A DNA stretch of 12,451 nucleotides from Candidatus Fischerbacteria bacterium RBG_13_37_8 (GTDB lineage: Bacteria > Acidobacteriota > HRBIN11 > MFGW01), in NCBI GenBank assembly GCA_001780385.1, contig MFGW01000042.1:1-12451 (forward strand), read 5' to 3'. The position numbers and the translations under genes were made by a program. Of this stretch, positions 7,543 through 12,451 are shown piece after piece; position 1 is the first letter of the stretch; every line of letters begins with the position of its first letter. The notes under the pieces were generated by a model, which was given only the letters and a program-made list of their open reading frames with translations, had not been told where the DNA came from and did no database searches.

Positions 7543-8919
7543 TCAAATGAATCTATGCCCATGTTGCTGACTGAACTTCGCGTATGCTTTACAATCCACG
7601 CGAATATTACTTCTATAGGAGAGATTGGTTACGATGTTGATCAAAGGCTGGCGGCGATTCCATAAGTTACTGCATTCCCTGCGTAAGATGCCCCACAATG
7701 AATAGAAATTGCGGCTGCATGTGAGCATTTCATGGATGATGCCGTCCAGGGTTAAATGCTTACTTCGAGCCACCGGGTAGGTTAGTGTGTAGTATCTCCA
7801 ATCCTCAGGAAACGAATCGAGGGCAATGCCGTTCTCCAATTTCATCTGATCCCATAGGCATGTACCAGGCAGAGGCGTTAGAAAAAGTACATTAAGACTA
7901 TCCAGACCATACTGGCTTGCTACTTCGGCAATACGTGCGCCAATTCCGGGTTCATCTACATCCAAACCTATGATAAAAGAACCTGCTACCAATATGTCAT
8001 GATGCTGTATGCGCTGAACGGATGCACGAAAATCCCTGCCTTTCAATAGATTGAACTTTTTGCCAATCTCCATAAGTCCTTCCGGTGTAGGAGATTCAAA
8101 ACCAATAAAGACGCCGCGGCATCCTGCTTTTACTGCTAACATCAGCAATTCTTCATCATCGGCGAAATTAATAGTTGCCTGCGTAACCCATTCCTTTTGT
8201 ATGTTCGCCTTCACCATGGCACGGAACAGCTCCTTGGCTCTGGCAATATGATCAGATCGCGTGCCAATGAGATTATCATCCACAACTAAAACAAGTTTCT
8301 CACGAATTAATTGGAATTCTCGCACCACATCCTCAATAGGTCTGTGACGATAGAGAGATCCATTGAATGCCGTAACACTGCAAAAACTGCAGTTTAATGG
8401 ACAACCGCGTGATGTTTGAATCGCACCAAAAGCATAAGCCGGTGGCAATAAATCATGACGTGCAGGCGGAATATTATTTATATCCGCGATCCCTCCCTCA
8501 TAGAGAGGCTTAATGTTATTTTTTCTGGCATCTTCCAGAACTTGCGGCCAGAAACTCTCAGCTTCTCCTGTTACCACTGAGTCCACTCGTGCCATAACTT
8601 CGTCCAGACACATAGTTGCGTGAATGCCTCCCATGACGACCGGGACTCCTAAATTCCTGAAATGAGCAGCTATCTCATAAGCTCTATTCGCCTGCGAAGT
8701 GAATGCCGTAATACCGACAAGGTCCGGACGAACCATAGTCGAATAGTCCGGTACACCAAGATTCTCATCTATGATAGTAATTTCCCATTCCGGTGAGGTC
8801 AAGCCCGCAAGCACCATCAGATTGAGCGGCTTCCACACTCGAAAACGGTTCCAACGGCTCTCCTCTATGTTAATAATGCTGACAAGCGGATTAGATGGAT
8901 TAATTAAATATAGTCGCAT
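7543..8919 (-). CDS. B12-binding-domain radical SAM protein
   Basis: This is an intact 458-residue protein. Residues 1-135 form a cobalamin-binding-like Rossmann domain (RPDLVGITAFTSQANRAYEI, then GVPVVMGGIHAT and VVTGEAE). The expected DxHxxG cobalamin-ligand motif is not clear: DENLG at 51-55 sits near its place without the histidine. The radical SAM core starts near 165 with SRGCPLNCSFC, giving CxxxCxxC ligands C173, C177 and C180 for the 4Fe-4S cluster, then VVDDNL, GFESP (a glycine/ester-like motif) and FIIGLDVDE. The C-terminal 120 residues (W-R-Y-Y ... FYSLWGILRR ... NLSYRSN) match the tail common in this class, related to DUF4070. Such enzymes often methylate or rearrange unactivated carbon; the substrate is unknown. 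ATG at 8919 has TGAGAA 6 nt upstream. It is transcribed towards the ndvB scrap. Confidence 0.9.
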   Translation of the reverse strand: MRLYLINPSNPLVSIINIEESRWNRFRVWKPLNLMVLAGLTSPEWEITIIDENLGVPDYSTMVRPDLVGITAFTSQANRAYEIAAHFRNLGVPVVMGGIHATMCLDEVMARVDSVVTGEAESFWPQVLEDARKNNIKPLYEGGIADINNIPPARHDLLPPAYAFGAIQTSRGCPLNCSFCSVTAFNGSLYRHRPIEDVVREFQLIREKLVLVVDDNLIGTRSDHIARAKELFRAMVKANIQKEWVTQATINFADDEELLMLAVKAGCRGVFIGFESPTPEGLMEIGKKFNLLKGRDFRASVQRIQHHDILVAGSFIIGLDVDEPGIGARIAEVASQYGLDSLNVLFLTPLPGTCLWDQMKLENGIALDSFPEDWRYYTLTYPVARSKHLTLDGIIHEMLTCSRNFYSLWGILRRECSNLWNRRQPLINIVTNLSYRSNIRVDCKAYAKFSQQHGHRFI

Positions 8920-8954
8920 AATAAATTCTCAAAAAAATCCTTAATCAAAAATTC

Positions 8955-8983
8955 ATTGTATATGAGATTGTAAAGAATAGCAA
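8955..8983 (-). promoter_or_regulatory. Candidate sigma70 promoter for the radical SAM gene
   Basis: On the minus strand TTGCTA (8983-8978), a 17-nt spacer and TACAAT (8960-8955) match -35 and -10 boxes at 4/6 and 5/6. The predicted start near 8948 leaves a leader of about 28 nt. Confidence 0.45.
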
Positions 8984-9125
8984 GAAGGAGGGGGTCGTAC
9001 CATAACATTAGCCTATCTTCAAACGCTTTACTGGACAGCATTCCAGTGAGTTTTTGTCAGAAAATCAGCAAAAATTGCTCATCATGAATTCAGAAAAATG
9101 AAACAAGACCTAATCGGTTTTTGCT

Positions 9126-9175
9126 GAAAATTTGCAAGGACCCTTCGAAACGATGACAGGGACTCTGTTACAACA
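9126..9175 (-). repeat. Degenerate 50-bp repeat, copy A (inverted relative to copy B)
   Basis: Read on the minus strand this matches 12402-12451 at about 36 of 50 positions without gaps, with shared cores AGTCCC and TCATCGTTTC and AAGG. It lies about 100 bp before the kinase start. Confidence 0.55.
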
Positions 9176-9195
9176 TAGGTTAATGTCGAGGTCCG

Positions 9196-9204
9196 CCCCC
9201 CCCC
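9196..9204 (+). repeat. C9 homopolymer tract upstream of the kinase promoter
   Basis: Nine consecutive C residues stand in otherwise AT-rich intergenic DNA, ending 9 bp before the candidate -35 box. Long C or G tracts are prone to slipped-strand length change, but assembly errors also cluster there. Confidence 0.7.
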
Positions 9205-9213
9205 ACTTTTAAT

Positions 9214-9242
9214 TTGACTTTAAGGGTAAAATGAATCATGAT
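9214..9242 (+). promoter_or_regulatory. Weak candidate promoter for the histidine kinase
   Basis: TTGACT (9214-9219), 17 nt and CATGAT (9237-9242) match -35/-10 at 5/6 and about 4/6. A better-looking TATAAA (9242-9247) is 22 nt away, too far for the same -35. Confidence 0.3.
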
Positions 9243-9274
9243 ATAAAAATGGCGAAGCAACCTCAGAGAATTGT

Positions 9275-12200
9275 ATGATTAAAAAAAAGAAAGACAGCAT
9301 GCCAAGCCCGGAAGGATCAACAAAGAAGCACGCGAAAGCTTCTGGTAAATCTCAACGGGAATCCTGTAAAGAGCTGAAACAGCGAAACGCTGAGCTTATT
9401 GCGAGTACTGAAACCTTACGCAAAAAAATCATCAAGCAGGATATGATTGAGAAAGAACTCCGTCAAAGTGAAATAGTCCTTGAGATTAATGGCTCAATGG
9501 TGAACTATAAAGGTCAAAAGGCAATCTTGAGCATTAACCATGATATTACCCAACGCAAATGCACGGAAGAAGCACTTCGGGAAAGTGAAGAAAAATACCG
9601 GCTGCTGGTTGAAAGTTCCTTGCAGGGCATTTGTATTGCACAGGGGATCCCGCCATTGCTCGTTTTCGTTAATCCCGCCTTTGCGGAGATGCTTGGCTAT
9701 ACTGTCGACGAACTGCTATCTCTTTCTCATGAAGAGACGCAAAGATTAATCCATCCGGAGGATCGTGCTATTTTTTTTCAGCGTTACAGAGAACGGCTTG
9801 AAGGAAAATCGACCATTCTACGCCACGAAATACGGGCTGTGCGTAAGGATGGGTCTGTGCGTATGATAGAGCTAATCGGCAGTCCTATCAAATATAAGGG
9901 TCAGCCTGCTGTTCAGGCTGTTTTTCAGGATATTTCCGAGCGGAAGATGGCTGAAGAACAAATTCTTATTGCTAATGAGAGATTAAAGTATCTGTTGACT
10001 TCTACGCCGGCGGTCATATATACGGCAAAGATCTCTGGTGATTATGGAGCCACCTATGCAACCGAAAATATTGTTCTGCTGACAGGCTATAATTCCAAAG
10101 AATTCACAAAAGAATCAAATTTCTGGAAAGAGCATATCCATCCGGAAGATGTGCAGCGTATTCTTGGCGAGCTACCCGATATCTTTGAAAGGGGATATCA
10201 TGCCTATGATTATCGCTTTCTTCACAAAAATGGTGGCTATATCTGGATTCGCGACGAGATGAGGCTTATTAAAGACAAAGAAGGCAATCCACTGGAAATT
10301 GTCGGATATATGACTGACCTTACAGAACAAAAGAAATCAGAAATACTTCAACGCAAGGATGAGCAGAGAGCTCGTGCCCTGCTTAGTCTTTTCCAAAATA
10401 CTTTTGATTCTACAGAAGCAATCATTAGCTTTGCCATGGAAGTAGCAATGAAAATAGCTGAAAGCGAGTTGTGTTTTATTGGCTTCATAGACGAACTTGA
10501 ATCAATTATGTTTACGCATCTTTGGTCTGAAAAAGCTATGAAGAAATGTGCAATAGATTACAAACCTGTTCAATTTTCAATAAGCGAGGCTGGTTTGTGG
10601 GGTGAAACGGTAAGGCAACGTAAAGTGATCGTTGTTAATAACTATTCAGCACCCAATCCCTTTAAGAAAGGGATACCCACCGGTCATGTTAAAATTAAAA
10701 GGTTTCTTGGTATTCCTGTACTTCATGATGGCAGAGTGGTAATGGTATGCGGGCTGGCAAACAAAAAAAAAGATTATGACGAATTCGACAAACTGCAGAT
10801 AGTACTCTTCATGCAAGGTTTATGGGAAATGATCTGCAACAGAAGATCGAAAGAAGAAATAGAGAAGAAGAAAGCAGAATTTGAAGCAATTTTCAATTCT
10901 ATATATGATGGTGTATTTTTTATTGATGCTCAGCACCATATACAGATGATAAATCCTGCCGTGACCAGAATGTTTGGATACACTTTTGAGGAATTGCGAG
11001 GTAAGACAACAGAAATTTTATATCCAAAAAAGCTTGAGTACGATGCTAAGCAAGAAATTCTTAAAGAATGTCGTAGAACTTTTGACTCTCAATTATTCGA
11101 AATGGTGTGCCAGCGAAAGGATGGTACTGAATTTTGTTCAGAATTAATCACAACGCCTATCATAGATTCTCAGGGAGATTCACTTGGCTTCATATCAATT
11201 CATCGGGACATTACAGAGCGGAAACAACTGGAGGCTCAGCTCCTGCAATCTCAGAAACTGGAAGCAGTAGGGCAACTGGCAGGCGGAGTAGCGCACGATT
11301 TTAATAATCTCCTGACAGTCATCATGGGTTATGGTGAGCTCCTTTTCAAGCAGCTTCAAAGCAGTGATCCTTTGCGTGATTATGCTAAGTCTGTACTAAA
11401 CTCAGCCAGACGTGGTGCTGATTTTACCAATCAGCTCCTTGCTCTCAGCAGCCGACATGCCACACATAAAGAAGTCTTGAATCTTAATACCGTAGTTGCT
11501 GATACAGACAATATATTAAATCGCTTGATCAGCGAACATATTGAAATGATGACCATACTTGATCCAACCCTCAAACAAGTGAATGCTAATCCGACACAAA
11601 TCGTTCAGGTCCTTATGAATCTCGCTGTGAATGCACGGGATGCTATGCCTCATGGGGGGCTGTTGACTATCTGTACTGCAAATGTTTCTCTTGACGAGGC
11701 ATATTCCCGTCGCCACCCTGGGGCAACGCCCGGTCCTTATGTAATGATCTCTGTTTCCGACACCGGGCATGGAATGGATGCAAATGTCCAGGCTCACATA
11801 TTTGAACCTTTTTTCACTACTAAAGAGAAAGGGAAAGGAACTGGGCTAGGCTTATCCGCGGTCTACGGAATCGTTAAACAAAGTGGCGGACACATCGAGG
11901 TGGAAAGCGCACCCGGAAAAGGCTCAACTTTCAAGATTTACTTTCCTTGTGCAGAGGGGATTCTTGAAGTTCCTAGACCGCCTCCTGATCTTACTGACCT
12001 TCCTCGAGGAACTGAAACTATTCTTGTAGTGGAAGACGAAGAAGCTGTCCGATCCTTCATCTGTAAAGTTCTTCGAAGTATGGGATACCGTATCCTTGAA
12101 GGATGTAATGGTGTGGAAGCTCTGAAGATCTCTAAAAAATACCATGATCCAATCCATCTCTTGCTTACTGATGTAATCATGCCACGCCTCAGCGGATCCG

Positions 12201-12397
12201 AGTTGGCGAAGCTCCTTCTGGCTCAACGGCCAGAATTGAAAATCCTTTTAATTTCAGGTTACACCGATGGCGAAATCGGCTCCTATAGCGATATCACAGC
12301 AGATATGCCCCTCCTTCAAAAACCTTTCAGCACCGCGATCCTTGCCCGCCTGGTACGCAAAATACTTGATGCAGATGGGGTCGGACCGCAACATTAG
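9275..12397 (+). CDS. Soluble PAS/GAF hybrid sensor histidine kinase with C-terminal receiver
   Basis: This is an intact 1040-residue protein with no membrane segment or signal peptide, so it acts in the cytoplasm. In order: a charged coiled-coil head (about 28-65); a PAS tail only (about 66-97, ending DITQRK) whose core is missing; PAS (about 101-226); PAS of the PAS_3 kind (about 232-355, YRFLHKNGGYIWIRDEM); GAF (about 365-520); PAS (about 531-650); HisKA with GGVAHDFNNLL, phospho-accepting H674; HATPase with N box NLAVNARDA (N782, N786), G1 DTGHGMD (D829), F box EPFFTTK and G2 GKGTGLGL (853-860); a receiver (about 915-1030) with acidic E920/D921, phospho-acceptor D966, S994 and K1016. All catalytic residues are present. 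The HDFNNLL subtype commonly pairs with CheY-like receivers. No HPt or separate regulator is nearby, so output is unknown. Ligands cannot be read from sequence. An alternative start is Met9 (9299). Confidence 0.93.
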   Translation: MIKKKKDSMPSPEGSTKKHAKASGKSQRESCKELKQRNAELIASTETLRKKIIKQDMIEKELRQSEIVLEINGSMVNYKGQKAILSINHDITQRKCTEEALRESEEKYRLLVESSLQGICIAQGIPPLLVFVNPAFAEMLGYTVDELLSLSHEETQRLIHPEDRAIFFQRYRERLEGKSTILRHEIRAVRKDGSVRMIELIGSPIKYKGQPAVQAVFQDISERKMAEEQILIANERLKYLLTSTPAVIYTAKISGDYGATYATENIVLLTGYNSKEFTKESNFWKEHIHPEDVQRILGELPDIFERGYHAYDYRFLHKNGGYIWIRDEMRLIKDKEGNPLEIVGYMTDLTEQKKSEILQRKDEQRARALLSLFQNTFDSTEAIISFAMEVAMKIAESELCFIGFIDELESIMFTHLWSEKAMKKCAIDYKPVQFSISEAGLWGETVRQRKVIVVNNYSAPNPFKKGIPTGHVKIKRFLGIPVLHDGRVVMVCGLANKKKDYDEFDKLQIVLFMQGLWEMICNRRSKEEIEKKKAEFEAIFNSIYDGVFFIDAQHHIQMINPAVTRMFGYTFEELRGKTTEILYPKKLEYDAKQEILKECRRTFDSQLFEMVCQRKDGTEFCSELITTPIIDSQGDSLGFISIHRDITERKQLEAQLLQSQKLEAVGQLAGGVAHDFNNLLTVIMGYGELLFKQLQSSDPLRDYAKSVLNSARRGADFTNQLLALSSRHATHKEVLNLNTVVADTDNILNRLISEHIEMMTILDPTLKQVNANPTQIVQVLMNLAVNARDAMPHGGLLTICTANVSLDEAYSRRHPGATPGPYVMISVSDTGHGMDANVQAHIFEPFFTTKEKGKGTGLGLSAVYGIVKQSGGHIEVESAPGKGSTFKIYFPCAEGILEVPRPPPDLTDLPRGTETILVVEDEEAVRSFICKVLRSMGYRILEGCNGVEALKISKKYHDPIHLLLTDVIMPRLSGSELAKLLLAQRPELKILLISGYTDGEIGSYSDITADMPLLQKPFSTAILARLVRKILDADGVGPQH

Positions 12398-12401
12398 ACA
12401 T

Positions 12402-12451
12402 CGTTGCAATAAAGTCCCCATCATCGTTTCAAAGGCCTCTGTGAATTTTTC
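12402..12451 (+). repeat. Degenerate 50-bp repeat, copy B (may continue beyond the window)
   Basis: This begins 4 bp after the kinase stop codon and matches the reverse complement of 9126-9175 at about 36 of 50 positions. It reaches the window edge, so its true end is not seen. Confidence 0.55.

Larger units (their letters stand above)
8984..9274. other. Divergent intergenic region upstream of the histidine kinase
   Basis: No gene is visible. It contains an inverted pair TCAGCAAAAA (9065-9074) and TTTTTGCTGA (9118-9127) around a 43-nt loop, one copy of the repeat that flanks the kinase, a run of nine C residues (9196-9204) and a weak promoter. The kinase ATG at 9275 has only AGAGAA (9265-9270) 4 nt upstream. 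Confidence 0.6.

Noticed and set aside
11516..12226. Minus-strand frames of 80-100 codons under the kinase
   Set aside because: They lie antisense to the HisKA, ATPase and receiver domains, whose motifs are intact on the plus strand.

Overview
The window looks like accessory-rich chromosome from an uncultured or environmental, probably Gram-negative bacterium. The reasons are a cyclic-glucan-synthase (NdvB-type) membrane enzyme, a B12-type radical SAM protein, a long soluble PAS/GAF hybrid histidine kinase, an exported Trp/Asp-box-like repeat protein, a REP-like palindrome and many gene relics. I cannot name the phylum from sequence alone. Base composition is patchy: the NdvB gene and the relic at 4791-5258 are clearly GC-richer than the AT-rich stretch 3900-4680 and 5260-7020.

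Layout. 1-3869 (-) is the first 1289 codons of an ndvB-like gene that runs off the left edge; it is open throughout and begins at a TTG with a good Shine-Dalgarno. 3870-4135 is a divergent promoter region. 4136-4677 (+) is a two-gene, ATGA-overlapping DUF4258 / YgiT-zinc-finger pair resembling a toxin-antitoxin module. 4791-5258 (-) is a frame-disrupted cysteine-rich gene relic. 5260-5713 is non-coding, with a Kelch-repeat scrap and a hairpin. 5714-7020 (+) is an exported repeat protein whose last module is knocked out of frame by one apparent base loss. 7021-7363 holds a short tandem repeat and a perfect 27-bp palindrome. 7364-7533 (-) is a 170-bp, about 90% identical second copy of the ndvB 5' end, without a start codon. 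7543-8919 (-) is an intact B12-binding radical SAM gene. 8920-9274 is a divergent intergenic region with a C9 tract. 9275-12397 (+) is an intact 1040-aa hybrid histidine kinase, flanked by a degenerate 50-bp inverted repeat.

How the parts fit. The propeller-like gene and the radical SAM gene converge on the palindrome, which could act as a two-way terminator. The ndvB scrap lies 9 bp downstream of the radical SAM stop on the same strand, so an ndvB paralogue or a duplicated ndvB start once followed that gene; the scrap ends at the palindrome. The kinase has no transmembrane segment and no visible partner gene, so its target is unknown. I see no tRNA, rRNA, CRISPR array, complete insertion sequence or transposase. 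The strongest second-look items are the ndvB duplication bounded by the palindrome, the inverted repeats around the kinase, the PAS-core deletion in the kinase, and the DUF4258/YgiT pair.
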